Counted from the stretch's first letter, positions 1 to 6,343 are shown. The stretch is 9,077 nt of DNA from WRIS01 sp031549175 (GCA_031549175.1 JAVBQH010000062.1:1-9077), one strand, 5' to 3'. The notes: generated by a model from the letters alone, not told the origin. A program made the numbers and translations.

Positions 1-279
1 ATTCTCAACGCCTTTGAAGCGCACGATGTAGAGGAACCATGAAAGCGAGACCAGGGCAACAAAAGGCAGCTTCAGATCAAAAAGATAGCGGGAGACCTCA
101 GGGTCTTGCGAACCGAAGAAGAGGATATAGGAAACCTGCCACCCAAGAAGCATGGCCGCGACAAAGACTAGGTTCAAGTCGAGCTTGGAACGCGCCTTCT
201 TCCGAAGGGTCAAAATGATCAGGGCAACTGATGCCAGGGCAAGGGCGGCATAAACGGCTATGAAGACGATATTGGTCAT
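1..279 (-). CDS. N-terminal part of a 7TM sensor protein, paralogue of the upstream diguanylate cyclase (cut by window edge)
   Basis: Reading the minus strand from the ATG at 277-279 gives 93 residues, open to the window edge. The start MTNIVFIAVYAAL and the hydrophobic stretches at about 3-23, 39-55 and 72-88 indicate a multi-pass membrane protein. It aligns without gaps to the N-terminus of the gene before it: both begin MT, both have GWQV near residue 45, FVA near 73 and RF plus VE near 87-92. It is therefore a tandem paralogue carrying the same kind of 7TM sensory domain found in histidine kinases and GGDEF proteins. The output domain lies outside the window, so kinase versus cyclase cannot be decided. 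The ATG overlaps the upstream TGA (ATGA), and a GAGGTGG ribosome binding site lies inside the end of the upstream gene, so translational coupling is likely. Confidence 0.8.
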   Translation of the reverse strand, partial: MTNIVFIAVYAALALASVALIILTLRKKARSKLDLNLVFVAAMLLGWQVSYILFFGSQDPEVSRYLFDLKLPFVALVSLSWFLYIVRFKGVEN

Positions 280-1808
280 TTTGCCACCTCGGCCCGCCGT
301 TTGCGCGCGTACATGCGCTCGTCAGCCTTGACGTAGAGCGCGTTGAGGTTTTCGGTGCCCCGTTCTTTCGTCGCGCTTCCCAAGGCAATAGAGATAACGT
401 GCGGGAAGTCATCGGCCTCTTCGACCGCCTGGTTGATCCTTTCGATCAAGGCCTCTGCCTCTTCCTTCGAGCAGTTCTTGAGCAAAAGGACGAACTCGTC
501 GCCGCCGACCCGCGCCACCATCCCGTTTCTCGGGCAGGCACGTTTCAGGATTTCCGACACCTTTGCCAGAAGCTCGTCACCGGCCTTGTGGCCGACACTG
601 TCGTTTAGCGTCTTCAGCCCATTGACATCCCCCATGATGATGCTGAGCGGCAAAGATCCGTCTTGGTCCCATTCGTGAAGCATCTGCTCGAAGCTGAAGC
701 GGTTCGGCAGGCCCGTCAAGGTGTCGACCCCCGCCAAATCCTGGAGGCGCTCGATATAGAGCCTGTTGCGCGTCACGTCGTTGAACACGATGAACTCGCC
801 GTTGCCGCCGCGCGAGGCATCGATGATCTCTGACCGCTGCACCTCGTAGACACGCGGGTAATCGCCCTCTATGACGTAGAGGTCCTCGCTGACCGCAGCA
901 CGGCCTTCGCCTTCAAGCTTTCGCATAAACGCTTTCCCTGACAACGCGACCTGCCGCTGCATCTCCTCTATCGGAAGCCGCGTGGTTGGCAGCCCGATCT
1001 TTGAGAAAAGGCCCTCCGCCGCATAGTTTGCGTCGATGATCTCGCCTTTGTTGTTCAGGATGAGGATGGCTTCCTCAAGGTAGTCGAACACGTCTCCGCG
1101 CCACACGTTGAGAAAGTCGGATCTCCCGTTCACCGCCACCGCAATGTAGAAGAGGAAGTTCATGAGGCAGACACCGAAGATGTTGAAGTTGAGCCCCGTA
1201 TAGGCAAAGATGCCGGAGAAGCTTATAACGGCACCCAGCACATAGATGACCAGCCCCCACAAAAGGATGGTCACGGCGGACCGGTAAGCCGCGGGCAGCT
1301 TCCTTCGCTGCGTGAGCACGATGACGGCTATCCCCACGATCGGTATCTGCGTGAAGGCCATCAACAGGATGTAGGGGATGCTTGTGCCGTGGCCTATCAG
1401 CGTCAAGGGGTTAAGCGATATGACCGAGATGTCGGGGAGAAGGACATGCTGGAGCGAGGGCACCAGCGATAAAACCGCAAAACCCGTTGCGACAAGATAG
1501 AAGCACCCATAGACCAGACGGGGGATCCGTCGTTCCACGGCATAGAATCTTGCAACGAGCACGAAATAGATAATGGGCAGGTATGCCACGAAGGCATATT
1601 TGGCAACATAGAAGTATTCCGCCCAGAAAACATCGGGCACCGAGAAGACCAGGCCTTCGAACACCTGCCACCCGATGAGGCAAAGCAGCATAAGCAGGTA
1701 GGTGTAGTCGAAGATGGTCTTTTCTTCTTTGATCAGTATAGATACCAAAAGAATGACGCTGACGATGAGCAGCGAACCGTAGATCAGCAGAACCAAAACA
1801 TCAGTCAT
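276..1808 (-). CDS. Membrane diguanylate cyclase: 7TM sensor, PAS-like domain, GGDEF domain
   Basis: A 510-residue protein likely to make cyclic di-GMP from two GTP at the membrane. Residues 1-225 hold about seven hydrophobic segments (for example 5-26, 36-54, 68-90, 99-117, 146-165, 179-200, 207-226), matching the 7TM sensory domain of HisKA_7TM type. Residues about 238-350 look like a PAS domain (AILILNNKGEIIDAN, then FIVFNDVTRNRL leading into a short helical linker). The GGDEF domain follows from about 358: DTLTGLPNR at 362-370, the metal-binding aspartate in GDVNGLKTLND (D394), GHKAGDELL at 406-414 and an intact GGDEF at 435-439, so catalysis is expected. The inhibitory I-site (RxxD five residues before GGDEF) is absent: those positions read PRNG. 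The ligand of the sensor domain is unknown. The ATG at 1808 has only a weak ribosome binding site (GGATAG). The gene probably forms an operon with the overlapping downstream paralogue. Confidence 0.9.
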   Translation of the reverse strand: MTDVLVLLIYGSLLIVSVILLVSILIKEEKTIFDYTYLLMLLCLIGWQVFEGLVFSVPDVFWAEYFYVAKYAFVAYLPIIYFVLVARFYAVERRIPRLVYGCFYLVATGFAVLSLVPSLQHVLLPDISVISLNPLTLIGHGTSIPYILLMAFTQIPIVGIAVIVLTQRRKLPAAYRSAVTILLWGLVIYVLGAVISFSGIFAYTGLNFNIFGVCLMNFLFYIAVAVNGRSDFLNVWRGDVFDYLEEAILILNNKGEIIDANYAAEGLFSKIGLPTTRLPIEEMQRQVALSGKAFMRKLEGEGRAAVSEDLYVIEGDYPRVYEVQRSEIIDASRGGNGEFIVFNDVTRNRLYIERLQDLAGVDTLTGLPNRFSFEQMLHEWDQDGSLPLSIIMGDVNGLKTLNDSVGHKAGDELLAKVSEILKRACPRNGMVARVGGDEFVLLLKNCSKEEAEALIERINQAVEEADDFPHVISIALGSATKERGTENLNALYVKADERMYARKRRAEVAK

Positions 1809-1843
1809 GGCATGCTTCTATCCGGCCTTGTAACGAGAACTGC

Positions 1844-1879
1844 GGCGCCATCCTTGGTTTCCTCACCTTGCAAGGCGCC
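1844..1879 (-). repeat. Inverted repeat in the leader of the diguanylate cyclase gene
   Basis: GGCGCC occurs at 1844-1849 and again at 1874-1879, and the arms can be continued by CCTTG/CAAGG pairing (1852-1856 with 1871-1875). On the minus-strand transcript this gives an imperfect hairpin with a roughly 14-base loop, ending about 35 bases before the start codon. No U-tract follows, so it is not a terminator. It does not match the c-di-GMP riboswitch consensus as I remember it. Function unknown. Confidence 0.4.
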
Positions 1880-1920
1880 CGGTTTTGATGCGCCCCTCAC
1901 CCCTTAGTCATGCAGAGCTT

Positions 1921-1929
1921 ATTATCGCA
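1921..1929 (-). promoter_or_regulatory. Putative extended -10 promoter for the 7TM-GGDEF genes
   Basis: The minus strand reads TGCGATAAT, an extended -10 (TGn) with GATAAT matching TATAAT at five of six positions. The hexamer 17 bp upstream (TAGCTT) is a poor -35. It sits about 110 bases before the diguanylate cyclase start and downstream of the csp terminator, which is where a promoter for this unit is needed. Confidence 0.4.
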
Positions 1930-2009
1930 GAACAAATAGTTTAAAGCTAGCTGGTCTTCCTATTCCATAATTCCGTACGAAAACCGATGGAACAGGGTGT
2001 TTGGGGTAC

Positions 2010-2033
2010 AAAAAAGAGCCCCTTTCGGGGCTC
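2010..2033 (-). terminator. Rho-independent terminator of the cold-shock gene
   Basis: On the minus strand, GAGCCCC and GGGGCTC form a perfect 7 bp stem (2016-2022 with 2027-2033) with a GAAA tetraloop, followed at once by six T (2010-2015). It lies 35 bases after the csp stop codon and separates that gene from the sensor operon. Confidence 0.9.
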
Positions 2034-2068
2034 CCTTTGGCATTCGCTATAGAGAGAAACTACTGGAT

Positions 2069-2272
2069 TTAAAGTTTCACTACATTGCTTGCCTGGAGTT
2101 TGCCATTTTGGCCAGGAGTGACGTCGAAGGAAACCGGGGTTCCCTCTTTCATCGTCCTAAAGCCGTCCATGTTGATCTCCGAGTGATGGAAGAACAGATC
2201 TTCATCCGCTTCCTGCGAAATAAAGCCGTAACCCTTTTCGTCGCTAAACCACTTAACTGTACCTTCCGCCAT
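2069..2272 (-). CDS. Cold-shock protein, CspA family
   Basis: A 67-residue single-domain cold-shock protein, the usual length. It begins MAEGTVKWFSDEKGYGFISQ: the KGYGFI segment is RNP1 and DLFFHHS near residue 26-32 is RNP2, the aromatic patches that bind single-stranded RNA and DNA. Such proteins act as cytoplasmic nucleic-acid chaperones, melting structure in mRNA during cold or general growth stress. I chose the ATG at 2272 because it matches the family N-terminus and is preceded by a strong AGAGGAG ribosome binding site. An upstream in-frame start at 2335 would add 21 residues with no resemblance to the family and lies inside the structured leader. The gene is monocistronic, with its own leader and terminator. 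Family copies share near-identical sequences, so I give no letter. Confidence 0.95.
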   Translation of the reverse strand: MAEGTVKWFSDEKGYGFISQEADEDLFFHHSEINMDGFRTMKEGTPVSFDVTPGQNGKLQASNVVKL

Positions 2273-2286
2273 TCTCTCCTCTTTCC

Positions 2287-2306
2287 TCTTCCTGTTGCCA
2301 GGAAGA
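2287..2306 (-). promoter_or_regulatory. GNRA-capped hairpin next to the csp ribosome binding site
   Basis: On the transcript, UCUUCCUG and CAGGAAGA pair over 8 perfect bp (2299-2306 with 2287-2294) around a GCAA tetraloop. The hairpin ends six bases before the AGGAG ribosome binding site (2276-2280). Cold-shock mRNAs are known to carry structured, temperature-responsive leaders. That this one acts so is inference. Confidence 0.55.
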
Positions 2307-2327
2307 TAACTCGTTGTGCTGCATGGC

Positions 2328-2354
2328 GGCAACACTTTTGCCCCTTCTCAAGGG
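2328..2354 (-). promoter_or_regulatory. Two further short hairpins in the csp leader
   Basis: Upstream of the GNRA hairpin the leader can form CCCTT/AAGGG (2350-2354 with 2342-2346, 3-base loop) and GGCAA/TTGCC (2338-2342 with 2328-2332, 5-base loop). The two share base 2342, so they compete at that position. Both are only 5 bp and would be marginal alone. Together with the 2287-2306 hairpin they make most of the predicted leader foldable. Confidence 0.3.
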
Positions 2355-2355
2355 A

Positions 2356-2384
2356 TTTGTATCACTTTACACCAACTACATAAA
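2356..2384 (-). promoter_or_regulatory. Putative csp promoter with extended -10
   Basis: The minus strand has TGATACAAA (2356-2364), an extended -10 with TACAAA. The hexamer 17 bp upstream is TTTATG (2379-2384), a weak -35, inside an A/T-rich stretch. It would give a leader of about 75 bases that starts just before the row of hairpins. Confidence 0.35.
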
Positions 2385-2482
2385 AAAAGCCTCAAGAATC
2401 CCTTTATTTTGCCTTTTGAAAACCGCCCTGATGGAAGCCGGACAGACCCTCGGTCTTGACTGACTTTCCTGCAGCCACCTGC

Positions 2483-2905
2483 TTATTCCCTATGCCCCTC
2501 GGGAATCGTATCGGCGAAGAACTTGTCCCATTCCTCCTCGGTCAGCATATCGAGGGATACTTCGAAGCCGAAGGCATGGGCCAAGGCATAGGCCTGCTCT
2601 TCCCTGAGTTTTGCCATCTCATCGAACTTTGCCTCACGAAGATAGTTTGCCTCAAGAAGGAGGCTTCGTGAAATATACTCGACCACCTGCGGATCCGTGC
2701 CTGAAACCTGCAAGACGCTTGCAATTGATTCGGGGGACAGGGAAAGGAGCACCTCGCCGTCGATATCCGTCGCCTCGCTGATCGATGCCTCGAGAAGCTC
2801 GGCGGCTCCCTGGGGGTCTTTCTGCCCGGCGGCCTTCAGCATGCTGCGGCGGATCGCGTCGGCCCAGCCGACAAGCATCCGCATGATGTAGTCTTGCTCG
2901 AACAT
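2483..2905 (-). CDS. Uncharacterised helical protein downstream of ruvB (possibly DUF6483-like)
   Basis: A 140-residue soluble, acidic protein with no signal peptide, membrane segment or catalytic motif I recognise. It starts MFEQDYIMRMLVGWADAIRR, an opening I associate with the uncharacterised DUF6483 family, though I cannot confirm this without a profile search. The rest looks all-helical: 32-48, 58-68, 73-90 and a charged helix 88-112 (LREAKFDEMAKLREE), then TEEEWDKFFAD near the end. The layout resembles tetratricopeptide-like helical hairpins, which would suit protein binding. The ATG at 2905 has a good AAAGGA ribosome binding site five to six bases upstream. It follows ruvB by 55 bases on the same strand with no terminator between, so co-transcription with ruvCAB is likely. 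A functional link to recombination is not shown. No intrinsic terminator was found after its stop. Confidence 0.75.
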   Translation of the reverse strand: MFEQDYIMRMLVGWADAIRRSMLKAAGQKDPQGAAELLEASISEATDIDGEVLLSLSPESIASVLQVSGTDPQVVEYISRSLLLEANYLREAKFDEMAKLREEQAYALAHAFGFEVSLDMLTEEEWDKFFADTIPEGHRE

Positions 2906-2960
2906 TGTGTTCCTTTCATCGTATCAGGCCGGGCATGGCGCCTTGCCTGTCCGTTTCAAT

Positions 2961-4028
2961 CTATACATCCCCACCCTGGATCCCCAGATGCTCAAAGGCG
3001 CGAAGCGTTGCCTGCCTGCCCTTGGGCGTACGGATGATCAGGCCTTGCTGCATCAGGAAGGGCTCATACACATCTTCGAGCGTATCGGGCTCTTCGCTCA
3101 GGGCGGAGGCGAGCGTAGACAGGCCGACCGGCTTGCCCGAGAACTGCACTGCCAGCAGTTGCAGGATGCGGTTGTCTATGGTGTCGAGCCCGAGCGGATC
3201 GACTTCGAAAAACGACAGCGCCTCGGCGGCGACATCCTCATCGATGGCTCCGTCGCCCCTCACTTGCGTCCAATCCCTCACCCGCTTAAGCAGGCGGTTT
3301 GCGAGGCGCGGCGTCCCTCTGCTGCGGCGGGCGATTTCAAGCGCGCCCTCGCTTTCGATGGGGACGTCAAGTATCTCTGCGGATCGGGAGACGATGGAGG
3401 CCAGTTCATCGGGGGTATAGTAGTCAAGCCTGAACACTATGCCAAAACGATCGCGCAAAGGGCCCGTTAACAGGCCGGTCCGCGTTGTGGCGCCTATCAA
3501 GGTGAAACGGGGCAGGTCGAGGCGGATCGATCGGGCGGCAGGCCCTTTGCCCACCACGATATCGAGGGCAAAATCCTCAAGGGCCGGGTAGAGCACCTCT
3601 TCGACCATACGGTTCAGCCGATGGATCTCGTCGATGAACAAGACATCGCCTTCTTCGAGGTTGGTGAGGATGGCCGCCAGGTCGCCCGTGCGCTCGATTG
3701 CAGGACCGCTGGTGGTCTTGATATGGGCTCCCAACTCGTTTGCGACGACTGTTGCCAAGGTGGTTTTCCCGAGCCCCGGAGGGCCAGAGAGGAGGATGTG
3801 GTCGATCACGTCTTCCCGCTTTTGGGAAGCCTCTATAAGGACCGCCAGGGATTCCTTGATTTTTGACTGGCCGAGGTAGTCTTTGAGCCGTTTTGGCCTG
3901 AGGCTGCGGTCAAGTGCGAGGTCGTCTTCGGTAAGGGCCGGGGTAACCGTGCGCTCCTGTGGCGGCCTGTCCCCACCGGCTTCAGACACATACAGTATGC
4001 CTTCTATTTCAAGATCGTTTGTATCCAT
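2961..4028 (-). CDS. ruvB: Holliday junction branch-migration ATPase RuvB
   Basis: RuvB forms hexameric rings that pump DNA through the RuvA-bound four-way junction using ATP. From the ATG at 4028 the protein has 355 residues, slightly longer than the usual 335-350 because of an acidic N-terminal lead of about 40 residues. Visible motifs are Walker A GPPGLGKTT (82-90), Walker B LFIDEIHRL (130-138), sensor 1 GATTR (179-183), the arginine-finger segment LRDRFG (191-196) and sensor 2 RGTPRLANR (237-245). The C-terminal winged helix includes PYEPFLMQQGL-type sequence near 320-330 and TPKGRQAT at 334-341. The start is uncertain: a TTG at 4082 in the same frame would add 18 residues and shorten the gap to ruvA to 23 bases, but has no ribosome binding site. 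The ATG also lacks a good one (AGGA is 16 bases away). Third gene of the ruv operon. Confidence 0.96.
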   Translation of the reverse strand: MDTNDLEIEGILYVSEAGGDRPPQERTVTPALTEDDLALDRSLRPKRLKDYLGQSKIKESLAVLIEASQKREDVIDHILLSGPPGLGKTTLATVVANELGAHIKTTSGPAIERTGDLAAILTNLEEGDVLFIDEIHRLNRMVEEVLYPALEDFALDIVVGKGPAARSIRLDLPRFTLIGATTRTGLLTGPLRDRFGIVFRLDYYTPDELASIVSRSAEILDVPIESEGALEIARRSRGTPRLANRLLKRVRDWTQVRGDGAIDEDVAAEALSFFEVDPLGLDTIDNRILQLLAVQFSGKPVGLSTLASALSEEPDTLEDVYEPFLMQQGLIIRTPKGRQATLRAFEHLGIQGGDV

Positions 4029-4105
4029 GGCGTTTGACTTTATGTCCTGGCCTTTCTTGGCTGTTTTACACAAAAGCGGCAAAGATACGAGGGGCTGGTT
4101 CCCCC

Positions 4106-4687
4106 CTATTGGCCGAGCCGTTTCAATGCATATTGTAACAGCGCCGCCTCGTCTACGCCCTCAGGTGCGCTTTTCAACGCAATATGCGCTTCTTCGGAAG
4201 TGAAGCCCATCGAAAGCAAGGCTTCGGTCGCCGCCGCCTGTGCCGCCGGCTGGCTTGTAGGCCTCCCGTCCAAATCGAGGAGGTCCTCGTCGAGAGAGCC
4301 CTTCAGCTCGAGCACGATGCGCGAGGCGGTTTTCTTCCCTACCCCCGGGATGCGGGATACGCCGGTGATGTCTTGCGCCGTGATAGCGCTGATCAGCTCT
4401 TCCGGCGTAAAGACAGACAGTGCCCCCAAGGCCACCTTCGGCCCCACTCCCGATACACTGATCAGGCGAAGGAATATCTCCTTTTCCTCCTGCGTCGAAA
4501 AGCCGTAGAGCGCAAGGGCATCCTCGCGCACCTGGAGATAGGTGTATACCTGCACCGCCTCCCCGACCTCAGGAAGTTTGGCCAGGCTCCTGGCAGACAT
4601 TCCGACCAGGTACCCGATCCCCGCGGTTTCGATGAACGCGCTTTCCTGCGCCTTGCCTGCAAGCACCCCTTTAAGAAACGCGATCAT
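4106..4687 (-). CDS. ruvA: Holliday junction DNA-binding protein RuvA
   Basis: RuvA binds the four-way junction as a tetramer, holds it in an open planar form and loads RuvB rings on opposite arms. The 193-residue length is normal. Domain I (1-62) is the OB-fold opening MIAFLKGVLAG, with GIGYLVGMS at 23-31. Domain II has two helix-hairpin-helix motifs, SVSGVGPKVALGAL (77-90) and RIPGVGKKTASRIV (112-125), that grip the DNA backbone. A Gln/Ala-rich flexible linker (about 140-152) leads to domain III (153-193: ATEALLSMGFTSEEA), which contacts RuvB. The acidic pin residues of domain I probably correspond to the ED at 55-56 (VREDALAL). The ATG at 4687 matches the family start, but its ribosome binding site is weak (GGGAA). 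It lies 65 bases after ruvC. Confidence 0.97.
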   Translation of the reverse strand: MIAFLKGVLAGKAQESAFIETAGIGYLVGMSARSLAKLPEVGEAVQVYTYLQVREDALALYGFSTQEEKEIFLRLISVSGVGPKVALGALSVFTPEELISAITAQDITGVSRIPGVGKKTASRIVLELKGSLDEDLLDLDGRPTSQPAAQAAATEALLSMGFTSEEAHIALKSAPEGVDEAALLQYALKRLGQ

Positions 4688-4752
4688 GTTGTTTTCCCAC
4701 TTCCATTCCTGCCCCGGTCTTTCCCGTCCGACACCTACGTTATTCCTGAGGC

Positions 4753-5262
4753 TTATGCCTCTTTCACCAAAGAGCCGAACCCCTCATGCGTGGTATAGCA
4801 GATTGCCGCCGCAAGCGCGTCGGCAGCGTGGTCGGGATGGGGCTCTTTTTCTAGAGACAGAAGATGCTTCACCATATACTGCACCTGGTCTTTTTCAGCA
4901 GTGCCCGTGCCGACCACCGCGAGCTTGATCTGACGCGGCGAGAATTCTTGGACGCCGAGGCTTTTGCCTGCACACGCCACCAAAGCCGCACCCCGAGCCT
5001 GTCCTGTGGCAAAGGCGCTTTGCGTGTTGGTGCCGAACCACACGGTCTCGATGCCCACGCCGCTTGGCTCGAACCGCGCGATGACCGCCGCCATTTGGTC
5101 ATGGATCTTCTTGAGGCGCATCGCGAGGCCGTCTTCCTTGGGCGTGGAAATGCAGCCATAGGCCACACAGCCGAGCTTGTTTCCCTGTTGGAAAATTACC
5201 CCCCAGCCCGTGTTGGCAAGCCCGGGATCTATCCCCAATATGATGCGTTCAGACGTGGACAC
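4753..5262 (-). CDS. ruvC: Crossover junction endodeoxyribonuclease RuvC
   Basis: RuvC is the dimeric, metal-dependent nuclease that cuts Holliday junctions symmetrically within the RuvABC complex. From the GTG at 5262 it has 169 residues. The RNase H-like catalytic residues are visible: D12 in GIDPGLANTGWG, E72 in GIETVWFG, and H145 plus D148 in the PDHAADAL motif. Histidine at the third position is the variant known from Thermus RuvC; E. coli has aspartate there. I prefer GTG at 5262 because GAAGGG lies five bases upstream and the protein then starts close to the conserved core. A TTG at 5319 or ATG at 5310 in frame would add 16-19 residues without family resemblance or a ribosome binding site, and would leave almost no 5' leader from the putative promoter at 5334-5342. 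First gene of the ruv operon. Confidence 0.95.
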   Translation of the reverse strand: MSTSERIILGIDPGLANTGWGVIFQQGNKLGCVAYGCISTPKEDGLAMRLKKIHDQMAAVIARFEPSGVGIETVWFGTNTQSAFATGQARGAALVACAGKSLGVQEFSPRQIKLAVVGTGTAEKDQVQYMVKHLLSLEKEPHPDHAADALAAAICYTTHEGFGSLVKEA

Positions 5263-5333
5263 GCAAGCCCTTCGTTCGCTGACTCCGCCCCAGAGGGCAC
5301 TGCTTTTCATCAAGTGCAAACACTTGTTCGTCT

Positions 5334-5342
5334 ATCATACCA
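5334..5342 (-). promoter_or_regulatory. Putative ruvCAB promoter with extended -10
   Basis: The minus strand reads TGGTATGAT: an extended -10 with TATGAT, five of six matches to TATAAT. No recognisable -35 stands 17 bp upstream (C-rich). It lies between the yebC terminator and ruvC and would give a leader of about 65 bases before the GTG start. Confidence 0.5.
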
Positions 5343-5387
5343 TAGACCCGGATCTTGTGGGGGGAGAAATTGCCGGCATACGAACCA

Positions 5388-5408
5388 AAAGGACAGGTGC
5401 CGTCCTTT
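5388..5408 (-). other. Second hairpin between yebC and ruvC
   Basis: AAAGGAC and GTCCTTT form a 7 bp perfect stem (5388-5394 with 5402-5408) with a 7-base loop. On the minus strand the stem ends in TTTT, then GG. It may be a backup terminator for yebC, weaker than the one at 5422-5451. Confidence 0.4.
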
Positions 5409-5421
5409 GCCTGCTCATACC

Positions 5422-5451
5422 GAAAAGAAATGGCGGCTTGGCGGCCGCCAT
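5422..5451 (-). terminator. Rho-independent terminator of yebC
   Basis: On the minus strand ATGGCGGC and GCCGCCAT form a perfect 8 bp stem (5444-5451 with 5430-5437) around a 6-base loop, followed by TTCTTTTC. It begins about 20 bases after the yebC stop and makes yebC a unit separate from ruvCAB. Confidence 0.85.
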
Positions 5452-5471
5452 CAAAAACTCAGGATGTAGCG

Positions 5472-6230
5472 CTAGTCGTCGAGTGCTGCGGCGATTTCGT
5501 CGGTCAGGTCCATGCTGTGGTAGACGTTTTGGAGGTCTTCAAGCTCTTCAAGCTTGTCAACGAGGCGCATGACTTTTTTCGCATCGGAGATGCTGACTTC
5601 GGTCGGCGTGGTCGGGACCATGATGAGCTCGGCCCCCTTCGTCTCAACGCCTGCCTCGTCGAGCGCCTTCTTCACGGCCATGAGGTCGGTCGGATGCGTG
5701 TATACGATCCATTCCTCATCGGCGTCTTCGTAGTCTTCGCCACCGGCCTCTGCCACCGCAAGCATGAACTCGTCTTCGTCGGCGCACACGGTCTTCTCCA
5801 CGAGGATCTGCCCCTTGCGCTCAAACTGGAAGGCCACCGAACCGGATGTGCCGAGGTTGCCGCCGGAATGCGAAAACGAGCTGCGCACGTCCGCCGCCGT
5901 ACGGTTGCGGTTGTCGGTCAGGGCTTCGCAGTAGATGGCGACGCCGGCAGGGCCATAGCCCTCATAGATGACCGTTTCATAGTTGGCGGCATCCTTGCCG
6001 CTGCCGAACGCCTTATCGATTGCGGTTTTGATCTTGTCTTTTGGAAGGGAGTAGCTTTTGGCCTTCTCAATGGCGGTTGCCAGGCTTGCATTGTTCTCAG
6101 GATTAGGGTCCCCACCCTCTTTTGCAGCCACGGTGATGTTACGCGAGAGCTTTGAGAAAAGCGCCGAGCGCTTCGAATCCTGTGCCGCCTTACGATGCTT
6201 GGTGGTCGCCCATTTTGAATGTCCTGACAT
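5472..6230 (-). CDS. yebC: YebC/PmpR (TACO1) family protein
   Basis: A 252-residue cytoplasmic protein of the YebC family, normal for the group. It starts MSGHSKWATTKHRKAAQDSK, the hallmark N-terminal domain, continues with NPENNASLATAIEKAKSYSLP (about 44-64) and YEGYGPAGVAIYCEALTDN (about 89-107), and ends in an acidic tail (LEELEDLQNVYHSMDL). Members were first described as transcriptional regulators; more recent work on bacterial homologues and mitochondrial TACO1 supports a role in translation, relieving ribosome stalling on proline-rich stretches. Which role applies here cannot be read from sequence. The ATG at 6230 is chosen from the family start and the AAAGGG site seven bases upstream. 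The frame stays open for 68 more codons upstream, but that part is low-quality sequence with promoter signals inside it. Proximity to ruvCAB is widely conserved, although the terminator shows separate transcription. Confidence 0.96.
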   Translation of the reverse strand: MSGHSKWATTKHRKAAQDSKRSALFSKLSRNITVAAKEGGDPNPENNASLATAIEKAKSYSLPKDKIKTAIDKAFGSGKDAANYETVIYEGYGPAGVAIYCEALTDNRNRTAADVRSSFSHSGGNLGTSGSVAFQFERKGQILVEKTVCADEDEFMLAVAEAGGEDYEDADEEWIVYTHPTDLMAVKKALDEAGVETKGAELIMVPTTPTEVSISDAKKVMRLVDKLEELEDLQNVYHSMDLTDEIAAALDD

Positions 6231-6265
6231 GCAAAACCCTTTCATGCTATAAACTTCGGTCACGT

Positions 6266-6274
6266 ATTGTAACA
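6266..6274 (-). promoter_or_regulatory. Putative yebC promoter with extended -10
   Basis: The minus strand reads TGTTACAAT: an extended -10 whose TACAAT matches TATAAT at five of six positions. No TTGACA-like element lies 16-18 bp upstream. Transcription would start about 30 bases before the yebC ATG. Confidence 0.45.
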
Positions 6275-6343
6275 TACCCGCCCAAGGCATCCTGGTGGAT
6301 GGACGGAAGCAAACAACATATTCATTGCTTTGACAAGGAGTTT

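Noticed and set aside
2273..2335. 21-codon N-terminal extension of the cold-shock protein
   Set aside because: Would place coding sequence across the leader hairpins and ribosome binding site; family proteins start at MAEGTVKWF.
2380..2460. Intrinsic terminator after the gene downstream of ruvB
   Set aside because: A run of seven T (minus strand) exists at 2382-2388 but no stable stem precedes it; AGACC/GGTCT at 2444-2456 has no U-tract.
2907..3470. Plus-strand open frame of 187 codons
   Set aside because: Antisense to ruvB, whose motifs prove the minus-strand reading; no ribosome binding site or domain.
5355..6155. Plus-strand open frame of 266 codons
   Set aside because: Antisense to yebC and running through its terminator; composition is typical of a shadow frame.
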